Of a stretch of 64,000 nucleotides of DNA, positions 1 through 11,800 are shown one piece after another. Under the pieces are notes generated by a model. It was given only the letters and a program-made list of their open reading frames with translations. It was not told the DNA's origin and did no database searches. The position numbers were made by a program, and so were the translations under genes. The stretch covers positions 2,122,001-2,186,000 of the forward strand of contig NC_088340.1 in the NCBI RefSeq assembly GCF_036884655.1. The letters are read 5' to 3'. Every line of letters begins with the position of its first letter. Within the stretch, counting starts at the first letter, position 1. Source of the DNA: Musa acuminata AAA Group (lineage: Eukaryota > Streptophyta > Magnoliopsida > Zingiberales > Musaceae).

Positions 1-784
1 GATAAATGTTTTCTTCTCTTGGCAAGTCATTTGGAGCGATGGCTTATCCAAACCTCATCTAAGGAGATTTCTTCACACTAGGAAGGATTAAATAAGACAC
101 TATGAAGATGCAGGACATACATCATGACATGCATCTTAAAGAGCGTCGTACACTTAACTTTTAACTACAATGCACACAATATGAGGAGCATCACATGCTA
201 TCCAATCGAGAAGGTAATGTACGTGAGAAATGAGTAAATGCACATGCTCATGATGATGTTATTTTCTTTTTTTAAGAAAAACTTAGTGAGAAAACAAATT
301 CAAGCAAGATTAGCCAAAGCATGTGCTTCCCTGTTATCATTCCTACGGATGAAGCACTAACTTACAACGATTACAAAATTGGCAATCATGATGTTTTTGG
401 TAACATGCAAGATAGCCATGCAGTGATTGCTAGCAATGTGAACTACCAAGTCATAGTCCTAAGCGGACCTCAAATGCGATAATAGAGAAGAGAAATGATG
501 ATAACAGCATGATTACTGAGGAAGATCTTAATATTCAAATTGGGATAACTTAGATATCATGGTAAAATGTGACTTTGTGAATTAAAATATTGCTGCATAA
601 ACTATTAAAATGAGAACTTCAAATTCATAAGGAGACTTGTATACATGAACTAACAGAGTGATACAATCAGAGATGGGAAAAAAACAATGGAGAACATACC
701 AAAAGGCAACGAAATCACAAATAACCTCAACATCTCAGATCAGTAATATACACACTAAAGAGCCGCAATAAGAAAGAAAATTAC
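1..784. other. 3' flank of the phytolongin gene, no other gene seen
   Basis: This AT-rich stretch has no convincing ORF. On the minus strand a good donor (ATG|GTAATT, reading down from about 785) lies about 100 bases past the phytolongin stop codon, so part of this stretch may be a 3'UTR intron. That is inference from one splice-site match. Confidence 0.4.
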
Positions 785-884
785 CATGCATCTTGAAGTA
801 TATACCGGAGAACCTTCATCAACCACCAGCATGCCACACTCAAATATGGAACACAGATCAGCAGCAACTGAATCCAAATGGTTT

Positions 885-1619
885 TTAATTGGTGATGCAC
901 TCGAAACCCCTACAGATAGATACCCAAACCCCAAGGAGGAAGCAGCACACCACGAGATCGATGAGAATTATAGTCCGGACATGCTGCCGCCAGACTTTCT
1001 GCACCGATTTCGACCCACCATTTCCAGGGTCGGAATCCACAACGTCGCGATTGACGACCGAAATCACCATCTTCCTCTTTCCCTTCCCCCCCTTCTTCTC
1101 CTTCACTTTCTGGTCCTCGTCGGAGTCCGAGGGCCGAGGGCTAGCGGCCGGCGGCGGAAGGCAAGGGCGCGGCGGGGGCGGCTCCTCGTCCTGGGAGGGA
1201 ACCGATTGCACGAGACGGCGGAGCTCCGGGAGGAAGTCCTCCTGGAGGCAGAGGTGGGGGAGGGGATCGGATCCATCGCCTCCGACGGCGGTGCGGCGTC
1301 TGCGGACGGCCGAGGACGAGAAGGCGTCGCGGAGGCGGCGGAGGAAGAGGAGTGCCCGGGGCTTGCCGAGGACGGCCTCGTCGGCGATGGCGAAGAAGAC
1401 GAGGGGTTCGGCCATGAGGAAGGCGTAGATCCGGCCACCGGCTGTGTGGGAGTAATGGCGGTGGAATCGAGGCACTGTCGCGAGGCAACCGGCGGCGTGC
1501 CCCAAGGGGAGATCATCATCGCCGCCGCCGGCTTCGGCGGATGAGAGCTCCGCAAGGATGGTGGTGCCGTGGGCGACACATGCGTAGAGGATGGGGTTGG
1601 GATCGGGGAAGGGACTCAT
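885..1619 (-). CDS. Phytolongin (longin-domain, SNARE-like membrane protein)
   Basis: Single-exon ORF of 244 residues. The N-terminal 120 or so residues match a longin domain: they open with PNPILYACVAHGTTILAEL and carry the typical FLMAEPLVFFAIADEAV stretch. A basic, Lys/Gly-rich linker (KEKKGGKGKRK) follows, and one C-terminal hydrophobic segment (about residues 216-236, TIILIDLVVCCFLLGVW) ends in a short CRGFECI tail. There is no heptad SNARE motif between longin domain and anchor, which is the hallmark of phytolongins, the plant VAMP7-like proteins in which the SNARE motif is replaced. Known family members are about 250-260 residues and act in the secretory pathway. I chose the Met at 1619 because MSPFPDPNPI aligns with family N-termini; an in-frame Met 16 residues upstream (1667) is possible. 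The coding strand is very GC-rich, which generates several antisense ORFs. Confidence 0.85.
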   Translation of the reverse strand: MSPFPDPNPILYACVAHGTTILAELSSAEAGGGDDDLPLGHAAGCLATVPRFHRHYSHTAGGRIYAFLMAEPLVFFAIADEAVLGKPRALLFLRRLRDAFSSSAVRRRRTAVGGDGSDPLPHLCLQEDFLPELRRLVQSVPSQDEEPPPPRPCLPPPAASPRPSDSDEDQKVKEKKGGKGKRKMVISVVNRDVVDSDPGNGGSKSVQKVWRQHVRTIILIDLVVCCFLLGVWVSICRGFECITN

Positions 1620-2819
1620 CAGACCGCAAGCCCAAGGAATCGGAAGCTCGGGCAAGCAGACAGGCACAAATTATTACGGCTTTCGCACGCCAACAGAGAA
1701 AAAGAAGGGGTTTTAATAGGTAGGAATCAACTTTCTTTTTTTAATAAAAATATATTTAAATTTCCAAATAAAATAGGATGATTTTCTTAGAAAATATTTG
1801 TCTTTCTCAAAAATATTTTATATTTTATATTTTATTTTATTTCCAAACAATATCTTTAATTTAAAAATATTCCTCAAAATTTTTTTGTCAATTTTTTTTA
1901 AATTTTTTTTATCAATTTTTAACTGTTATAGTATTTTCATTTAACTTGTTTATACTATTTTGAATAATATTTATAATATTTTATTATATACTAAATATAT
2001 TATAAATATTATTTAAAAAATATATTATAAATGATATTACAGTGTCTTCGAGGAAGCCTTACAATGTTTTTATTATGATAGCCGAGATACTATAACATGC
2101 TAAAAATATTATAACAGACTAAAAAAATTTAGGAGTAATTTAGATTTTCTAAGTATAAGTAATATTTGAAAAAAAAAAAAAGGGGGGGCACCAATTAAAA
2201 ATATCCGAGTATTTTCTAAAAAATTCATTCAATAAAATAACTATATAAAATTAATCTTATACAAGTTTGGAACGTCAAAGGTTTTATTTTCTACTGTAAC
2301 ACATGAAAACTTGGGAACAAAGCGTTTCAGAAGAATTGTTTATTTAGCTCATTTATAAAAAATGTAAAGTTAGACACCACATAGAGGAAGAAACACCAAT
2401 GCTTTTATGGGGATTAAATTAAATCTTACAAAAGTATCTTCAATCTATCTAAATTTTGTCACCTATGTCTCTGTTTGTAGACCTACTAATCTAAAATGTT
2501 ACATGTGCATAAGTCACTTTATTCTGCAATTTATACTAATTATATTTGGAGATGTGACCAATTTATATTTATGATGAATTCTTAAAAAATTATTACGTTT
2601 GAGAATTTCTCATACAATATTTTTAACCTTAAAGAATTCCCATAGAATATCCCCAGTCATATGAAATATCATTTTATCGATACTTTCATCATCTTCATCA
2701 ACCAATCATCCCAATTTTTAAGCTAAGTCTCTCAATTGGATCCTATTCGACTTCAGATATAGCCTCAATGATGATCGTTGTTGTCCATAGTCATCTCTCG
2801 CTATCAATTATAAGTGAGG

Positions 2820-3175
2820 AAGAAGGGGTGGCACACTCTTGCTTGTGCCTTCGTTACTAATTATAGAGGAGCCACGTAGTCTCATTATTACTGACGTGGT
2901 AAGAAGGGGCGCGCCCTTCCCATTGCCAACAGCCCCTCTCATCATTTGTCGTGAACAAGAAATGAGATGGGTAACTCACCCTCATTCGCAACCTTTGTTG
3001 CCGGTCACGGAGGAATCGTATAGCCTCTTCATGCCCCATTCTCGTGTGGAAAGAGGGGGTATGCCCCTCGCTATCTCACCTGCAACCCCCCCTTATCATT
3101 GGTCACATACGAAAAAGAGGGGGTGGTGGCTCGCCTGTAACCTCCATCGCTAGCCGTAGAGGAGCCATGAAGACT
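2820..3175. repeat. Degenerate tandem-like repeat, GC-rich island
   Basis: Blocks of roughly 60-110 bases restart with variants of GAAGAGGGGGTGG followed by a CTCGCCTGTAACC-like stretch. A phrase like AGAGGAGCCACG/ATG occurs near 2866 and again near 3160. The copies are strongly diverged. The ORFs on both strands here are short and have no domain. Probably an old repeat or transposon relic. Confidence 0.35.
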
Positions 3176-3694
3176 ATGCCTCCGTCATTGGTCCAATAGG
3201 TCTAACAGGGTCCAAAGAGAGGGTGTCTCTGACAAAGGGGGTGATATATGAGATGAAGGCGCAACTATGTGCTAAGCATATGACGATGGTCGATGAGGGG
3301 TAGAATGATCATTTAAAAAAAAAGATAATAATGTTTTAAAGTTTAAATTCTATTTAGAAAATTCTCAAAGTTAGTTATTTTTTTCAAGAATTCACCTTTA
3401 TATTAATTAATGGTGTATTAAATGCAACTATTATAATTGTGACACTGTTAGTTATTATTCATCATGTCGAAAGCCATATAGTTCTCCCTACATAAATGCA
3501 CGTCCCTCTCCAAATTAAAAGTTTGCGTATACCTAATCCTAGTTACCTACCGTAAGTTGGTTTTAAATGTGAAATACTAATCTGCATCATACATGACGCT
3601 AAAAATATTAAGATATGTTTGATGATTAATATTTTTCAAATTTATTCATTCAAACAAACTAATTTTAATCATGATTGTTGTGTAACTTTTCATC

Positions 3695-4310
3695 GTGGCT
3701 GAGTTGTTAGCATGGCTCGGTCCGATCGGAATGCGCAAGATCATCCATGTGGCTTCCCGATTGGAGAGGGTCGGTATCAGGTCAGGTCATGACGTTGTTT
3801 GTCGAGTCAATCCGAGGTTGAGTTGGGAGTTGTTTTTCCTTGTTGGGTTTCTGCACGCAAGTCGAAGTCGGGAGGGGGAATCCTGACTCGACTCTTCCGA
3901 GGCTTAAGTTAGTATGATGATGTTGGGATGAGTTTGTGCATGTTTGAGTGCTCGAAGACCACCCCTTGTCATTAGCTAGGGGGTCGGCCTTTATTATACC
4001 TATCATATGGGGTCGATCGTACGGGGCTCGTTAATGACCGTCGATCCCCCGAGAGGTTGGCTCATATGCTCCACATGGCGCAGACCGACTTACACAGTTC
4101 CGCACTGTGCGATGCCACCTCGTATTGGTGTGGATGGTTCCATGTTGGGTGATGTTGTTCATACAACCCCAAGCGATGTGGGTATGGTTAGTCATTGCGT
4201 ACGAGTTCGATATGCCATGTCGGCGTGCATGTGCCATGTCGGTTTCAAGGTGGCCACTTATTATCGCCACGTGGGTAGTACCGAAATATGCTCTATCAAT
4301 GATAAAAATC
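3695..4310. other. GC-rich island, possible transposon relic
   Basis: About 600 bases of markedly higher GC than both flanks, with short open frames on both strands but no recognisable protein. It resembles the base composition of decayed LTR sequence. I found no clear terminal repeats or target-site duplication, so the class is unknown. Confidence 0.25.
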
Positions 4311-5194
4311 GATTAATATGAGTTTTGTGGATGAAGGTTGACAATACTAACATAGATCCTAATGTTTGGAGAGACATATGGTTGTTTCTTTCTAGCTCTC
4401 TTCCGAGAGATTTTCTTACACTTTGGTCCCTTGAAAAGCTAAGAAATCATTGAGCATGATTCCACTACAGAGGAAGACTATGATACTGTTGTGATAAGAG
4501 AGTGAGCTAACAGTATATTATACCTCGTAGTTAGTTAGTTATCTTTATCATCTTAATCCTTATACTTTAAAAATATATATTAATATTCTTATAATTATAA
4601 AAATAAAATATTTATGTCTATTTACTATCTCATTGTCGGTTTTATTAATAAAATATGAAAATAAAATATAAAAATATAATTTTAATATTTTAGTTGATGA
4701 TGATGGATGACATTAGTGGTGGTGAATGATGCCACTGTTGAGAGACACGGGCGACTGTTGTAGATAAAGAGAGCAACGATAAAAGATGAGAGCTACTCAT
4801 AATCTGTGTCGATGTCTAACGCAGTTACCGAACGATCCTTTCATCGTCGCTCTGCTCATCCATAACGGTCACCAATGATCTCCAGTGACATAATTTGTCA
4901 CCACCAACGTCGTCCACCACTACCAACTAAAATATTAAAATTATATTTTATTTTTTTATTAATAAAATTGTCAGGATAAATATATCTAATCGTTTTTCAT
5001 TACTAATTATAGACACGTAATATTAAAAATAATTAATTTAAAAATAATATATAATTAGTCCCAAGAGAATTAGGCAATAAACATCACTTAACTCAACGAG
5101 ACATTATGGAGACCAAACGTATTTGCTGTACTCGATGGTAAATTACAAACACAAACACCGAGAAGGATCAATGCGATGAAAAGCGAAAGACTGT

Positions 5195-8100
5195 GATAGA
5201 ACCCTTTACGTTCAACGAAACAGCTCTTCGCCACTCCAACTACCAACCGGTGCTCTTTGACCATCTTGCCATCTCGCTCCTCCCACCTCAAAAGAAAGTC
5301 TCAGAGGGAGAAGAAACAAAAACTCTTCCTCCTACTCGATCAAGAATCACTCTCCCTTCCTTGCACTCCGAGCTCATGAAACTCCAATCTCTCCATCAAT
5401 GATGGGAGTATCCTCTAATATGAGCATCGAAAGAAGAATCCTCGATCCCCTTCTCTCGAGAGGAAGATCCACTTCTTGGATCTCCGCCGAACTCCGGAAC
5501 AAGCTGCAGTTTCTCGGTTAGATTTCAACATCCCTATGAATGCATCTCATCAGTTCGATAACATTATATCCCAGCAATAAAAACAAATAAAATTTTACGT
5601 ATTCGAGAAATGCCGATAAACTAGGTTTGACATGTTCAAGCGGCAATGGCGATGGCCGATCTCCTCGGATCTTGCCGGAAGCGCTGGCCGACGGTCGGCT
5701 CGACTACGATGACCCCATGGCATGGGCGGGGTGCTCCTCCATGGAACGGCCGCACGGCGCTAATGATCGGGCATCGGAGCTGGAGTACGGAACGGCGGTC
5801 ACGTTCGACATCAAATTTGGTCCGATGCGACCTGCGAATCGCTTCGATGATCGAGGGTTTCTCTCATTTGTCACCTCGGAATGACGAGTTCTGAGTCCAC
5901 ATGTTCTTGGTGGTTGCCTTCAGTTTCATCCTTGTAAGTTGGAATCTTCACTTATATTGGATTGCAGAAAAGGTTAAAAATGGGTGTGGCTATTTCATTG
6001 TTTTCGAGATTCAGAGACAAGTTGATGAGCATCCTAATCAACGGTGAGCAGATATTTTTACCACACGATATGGGGTTGACTATTTAGCTTCTGATCCACA
6101 ATATGAAGTTCGACTTCAAAACATAGAAAGCATTCCTTTGGTTAACATTAACTTGATAACATGGATCTGTTTATTCCCTCATCTGTGCTATGTGTGGGAA
6201 CGATTTTGCGAGCTGCTTTTGGCATAAGACTTGTTGAAGCTTGTTCATGCATAAAAAATCAGTATTATGCCAAAATTTGCTGATTTATTTAAATTATAGA
6301 ATTGGTGGTTTGATCTGTAATACATGTATATGCTTATTGTTTTTCTTTTTTCGATTGTATTTTGATGAGTATTAATGCTCTTTAGTTTGGTTTTAAACTG
6401 ATTTATTTGGTTGAACCACAAATTTTTATATGTATGTTTCAGTAACACAAACATCTAAGATGTATATGGTAACCACAAATTTTTTGCATGTTTGTTTCAG
6501 TAAGACAAACATCTTAGACGGATATGCTAACATAATTTGTTAAGACATATGAGAATGATATAATTATTTTATGCATCTAAATGAGAAGAAATAAAAAATA
6601 CAGTATCCAGTGATTTTGTTAACATTGCATTGTTTTGATTTTGCCACCTAATGAAGTTATTAAGTAGTTTGATGATAAGTTTACTTGTGGTCCTAAACAT
6701 CTTCAAAGAAATGGCAAGTTGTTACATTTCAAGCCCCTGCTTATTTTGACGCATTTATTTTCATCCTTTATATTGCAAAATATGAGTTATTAGCCAAATG
6801 AGATTTGAAAGCAATTTTTTGTGAAATGATATATGTTTTCTTAAGAAAAGGAAATTTATTGAGAAAGACTATATAATAAGAAACTAAAAAAAATTGTTTG
6901 TCTCCTTCAATAAAAACATGGAAACGAGTTTAAGGATGTGTTGGGCCACTGATTACACAGATGATGCATGTATCTTTCAACCAACTTTTGGTTACACCTA
7001 TAACAGTTCAATGAACTGATTCAATAGTAAAATCTTGCAGAATAAATGGGAAGATATACTTTTCTCTTTGTTTATCATCTTGTTCTCAGTTCTTAGTCTT
7101 TGAGGGCACCGACTGGAGTCGGTTGTCTTTCTTCTTCGACCAAAAATGCATCTTCTTCTGTTTCTACTAAGATTCTTCTATTTCTTTGGCTTGTAGATTT
7201 TTTTGGTTCTTGGGGAAGGTGAGTTTTTGGATAGTTTCTCATCTTGGCAAAATTAGTTTATTCTGGCATGGCTTCTCATTTCTAAATGAAGATTTAGTAA
7301 CATAGTACATGTCTTCTATTTATTTTCTTGTTGATAGTGTATAATAGTTGCTGTTGTTGTCATTTCTGGAATTAATACCCAACATATTGTTTTTTCTATT
7401 ATTATTTGATCCAATATGATGTACGTGCAACAGCACATGGCAGAGATAATGGATGGGATATTGTAAAAAAGAAAGAAAAATTAGTACACATTCAAATTTC
7501 AATTTAAACATCTGAACATATCTCATATCTCTGGCACCATAGAAACTGGTTTGCTTATTCTCAGTTCACGAATGTAACATCATAGTCAATGTTATATTTC
7601 TACGCATGACACAGAAATGAAATTGCACTAAAGTAATAAGAGGTATACATAATGGAAAGTCAAAAAGTTAGAAGGCTTCCGGTAGAAACCAATCACATGG
7701 AAGGAATTGTGATTAAATTGTGCATAAAGACAGATTAGCAGCCCATTACTAGTACAATTTAGTATTGGATTGAAAATCTTGTTAGATCTCTACAGTCTGT
7801 GAGTATAAGTAAATTTGGAAAATAGGAATATTGAAAGTTGCATTTGGGATACAATTGCAAAATGAACAATAAAAAGAAGAGGATGACTTATAGAAGTTAA
7901 TCATATAAGTGGAACTGCCATTGGAAACAGTACACCATAAGACAGAAATAGTTCTGGAAAAGAGGTTGGAAAGCTCTCTAGATGCCCATTTCTTGAAGGA
8001 CCATCAAATAAGGGAAATTTAGGAACACTAAGAGCTCCTATTGGCATCTTTATTTTTGCTTTTTAGTATTATGATTCTAATGTACATCAAGAAGGAAGTC

Positions 8101-8829
8101 TTTATTTGGGTTTATGCTTTGTTGGCAGGGTTTTAAACGTGAATCTGAGATATGCATTGTTGCTTACTAATTGATGAGCAGCCACATATCTCGTGTGGTA
8201 TTGCATGTAAATACTTCTCATGAAGTTAGATCTGTCTCACTACTATTAGTTATTTATAGATTATTTGATCTGTTGATTCAGACACACTTAGTTATTTTGG
8301 TTTTAGGTACCTTATGTTCAATGAAGGACCAAGTCGATTAGTATAAGTTCATTCTCTGCAATCTGATGCTGTCAAAAAATAGAAGCTGCACTGATCTACC
8401 TATTATACCTTGTTTTTTTTCTCAATGCAGAGACGTAAGAATTTTATCATCTATGGTGCCTGCTGTTCTTCTAACAATTTTTAGATTTAAAAAAAAAGAT
8501 TACTTAAAGAATTAGTTGTTATTTTCTTTCTTGTTGAAAACTGTTGGATTTTATCATTTGGAACTTTTGTGGAACTCATCGCCTCATCGTAGTATTGTGA
8601 GGCATTAGTTTAACAGTTGGCATATTATCTACTCTCCATGTCAATATCTGTTGAAAGGGTCCTTGACCATGTTCTAGCATACGTTATATAAAATTGTTGC
8701 TCTCTCGCTTTTGTTGCAAGACACCTTAAAAGTTGAAAGAAAAGAATAAAATATAAAGCATTTATTTTAAAAAAAAGTTATTACCTTTATATTTACTTAT
8801 ATTTTTTAATTGGTGTTTGATAATCTCAG
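5195..8829 (+). other. Probable 5' leader and long leader intron of the AHL gene
   Basis: Around 5280-5510 the plus strand is a pyrimidine/purine-rich leader-like stretch ending near a possible donor (CTCG|GTTAGA). A good acceptor (ATCTCAG) lies at 8829, 50 bases before the AHL start codon. This suggests a 5'UTR exon far upstream and a leader intron of about 3 kb. A GC-rich patch at 5627-5894 (overlapping 82- and 85-codon ORFs, neither recognisable) could be another leader exon or a small gene. Only the 8829 acceptor is well supported by sequence. Confidence 0.3.
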
Positions 8830-8879
8830 GAATAAGTTCTTCGAGTTCATTATTTGGTTTACAGACCTAGCTGGGAATT

Positions 8880-11800
8880 ATGTCAGGTGGGGAGACTTCC
8901 ACTGTTAGCAAGCATGGAAACCCAGCTCAGTTCCATGATTGCAAGCATCCTCATGGACAAAGGGGAACAGGAGATAGTGGCAGTCCCTCTTTATTAAGTG
9001 CAGTACAAACAAATCAGCTATTGCAGCAGAAGGATATGTTGGCAGCCAATCATGGTCTTGCTGATAATGTTGTGGCTGCACTGGAAGGATCACAGGCTGA
9101 TGTTCAATGGAGCACTTGGGGACTTCCTCCTCGGTACCCTTCAATTGCAAGAAACATATCAGAAGCTACCTACGAGGGAGGGAATTATAACAAACAGGAA
9201 TACATGAATATCCTTGGTAATCCATTTCTTACTATTACTACTACTGGGTTAGTGATCACTGTGATTTTATATGCTTCCATGTGGTACAGAGTTTTCAAAT
9301 AGTTGGTTTCTTGTTATAGTGACATCAGATGAGTTATTATCTTAATTTATTATTTTGTACAATTTTCCTTATGCTTTAAGTAGATCATTTGACTTATATA
9401 ATCTTACAGAGTTACCTATTGGATCAGGTGGGACTGGATCTGGCTCACATGATGCTTCGGTTTTGCATGAACATGTATATATCTTTTCCCCAACGATAAT
9501 TTTTAGATATGTTACTGTCTGAATTTTCTTATGTTATAGTTGCAATTCTATTGTGAAAGACATTGTGTACTTTGCTTTGCTATATTTTTTGGTCCTTCAA
9601 GTGCTTGTAATGAGCCAGATATTTGCATTTCCACAGGGAAAAATGTAATTGATTTCATCTTTTTGTTATTCTCCCTTTTCTTTTGGAAAAGATTCAGTGA
9701 TCTAATCAATCATCATGTATGGCTAGTCACAGCTAGAAAACTGTTTTTCTCAGTACTTAGGCACATACAATAGCTAATTAATTATATGAGATTTCCAAAT
9801 TGACAGTCTATGAGCCAAATTCTGAGTATGAAAATTCTTATTTTACCAATGCCTTGAGATGTGTTACATATGCTGTTTAATTGTAGATTCCATTTGAATG
9901 CAAGAGAACATAAATCTCTTAAACATATATACTTGACTATTCACAGTACATACAACTTCCTACTATCTAAATTCACACAAAACATTATAAGAATTGTTTC
10001 TGTGAGATTTTTGTATGCTAATGTTGTTGTTAAAAGCATCCTCTACTAAAAATTGGAGTTAAAATTTCAAGTTTCTGGTGCGATTTGTAATTTCTACATG
10101 TTAGCAATATTATAGTTTGTTTCTGTTATTGTGTTCTTTTTCTTTCCATTTTATCGAACTTAAATTTTGGAGTAGATGTTTTGAATAAGGCTCCCCATAA
10201 CGCTCCTATGTTACTCAACCTGAAGCTTTTAAGTTCGATGATATCTTCTATCATGCAACCTCTAATTGCATCTAAATTTGTAAAGTTGTTTTAAATATGT
10301 TTCTATATTCTTATTTTGAAACTGATGCCTAAGTAATCAGTTTGCTACTTGCATTAGTGCAAGAAAACTTTTAGAGGGATAATAAATGCAAATTTTCTTG
10401 TTCAGAATTTACTGTTTTGGTAACTAAGATACTAATCATGCTTTGACTTAAAACAACTTTAGAACCATTCCACATGGAGAGATCATTGTTCTTTTACTTA
10501 CTTTATAAACTATGATGATAAGTAACTTAATTCTATCAAAGTTTTTGGCATAACTCTCCTGTTATGCAACTCTTCTCAACAAAACTTGTCTTTTCTATTA
10601 ACTTGCTGTAATAGCTTTACTGGTTATTTAATCTGAGATATCATACTTCATGCACTTCTATTATCATTCTGAGAAATTCATTGTGATATCAGCCTTCTGA
10701 GTGGAGCATTGAATCAATGCCAAACTCGGAAGGTTCAATGATCTTTAGACCAAAGGGTAGTCATCCTTATCCCGGTCAAGGATTTGAAGACACCAGGAAC
10801 AATCCATCTGCAACAAGTCCACCAAATAACGAAGAGTTACTGAAGCAAAACAATTATGGAGAGCCAAGCAAATATTTGTTTGCTGGTATGTTAGCCTCAG
10901 CTTCGACTGCTGTTCCAAGTGCTGCTACAACCCCATTATGTGCTGAAGGGTTGGATCCTTTCACCATTGCAGCTGTAACTCCAACAACCGAATTCACTAA
11001 GAAAGTAATGCATGAGACAGGAGGTTTTGGAAAGAAGCAACACACCAGAGGTCCAGGTAATTCACAGAATCACAAATATGGAAGTTCATGAGATTTAATC
11101 TGTTTCCCTTGGGGCCTTTTCAAGGATATTTGAAACAACATGTCAATGCATTCCTAGCTCATGATGTTTGTTTTTTCATTATTGCAAAAGCAATAAAATC
11201 TATGAGTTCTGGTTATCCAGCTTTGAAGGCCTCTGTCTAGTGTCATGCTAGGATCTTGGTAACAAACTTCAGCCTTGAACCTGTTATTGTTAATTCAGTT
11301 CCAGGGATTCTGTGGTAGATTAATGGAATTATCACTACATGTTTTCTTTATTTCCAAAGCAATTAGATCTGTTAGTTCTGATTGTCTGGTTTAGAAGGCT
11401 TTTTCTAAAGTTTCGTGCTTGGATCTTGCTAACAAACTTCAGCCTCGGTCTTATTATGATAGTTGATACAGTTCCAGATATTCTATGATAGAATAATGGA
11501 ATTATATTTGAAACTAATGCTTCTGAAATATCATGAATTGGTAGTTTTGATGGACTTTTTAGTACCTTCCACTGGGGAGTCTAATTATGCAGTTTCATAC
11601 TCCATTGTTTTTGTTTATCATTGTTTCTCTGTGTTGCTTCTTTGTTGAGTACACAAAAGCACTGCATCTAATTTTAGAAGTCCATCCAGCTATTTGACTT
11701 TGTTTTTCCCTAGCCACCTTTTGCATGTCTGTTTTCTTTAGTGTTTCATTTAACATAATATGAATTATTTGCTACTTTTCTACAACTATGTGCATAAAGA

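Larger units (their letters stand above)
1720..5190. other. Intergenic, AT-rich spacer with degenerate repeats
   Basis: Mostly AT-rich low-complexity sequence with no credible gene. Two GC-richer islands stand out, at 2820-3175 and 3695-4310, described separately. The rest holds only short ORFs with no recognisable motif. Confidence 0.5.

Noticed and set aside
786..1579. Several long ORFs on the plus strand and in other minus frames over the phytolongin exon (up to 252 codons).
   Set aside because: They are shadows of a very GC-rich coding exon: low-complexity Arg/Gly/Ser/Pro translations without domains, overlapping the recognisable longin ORF.
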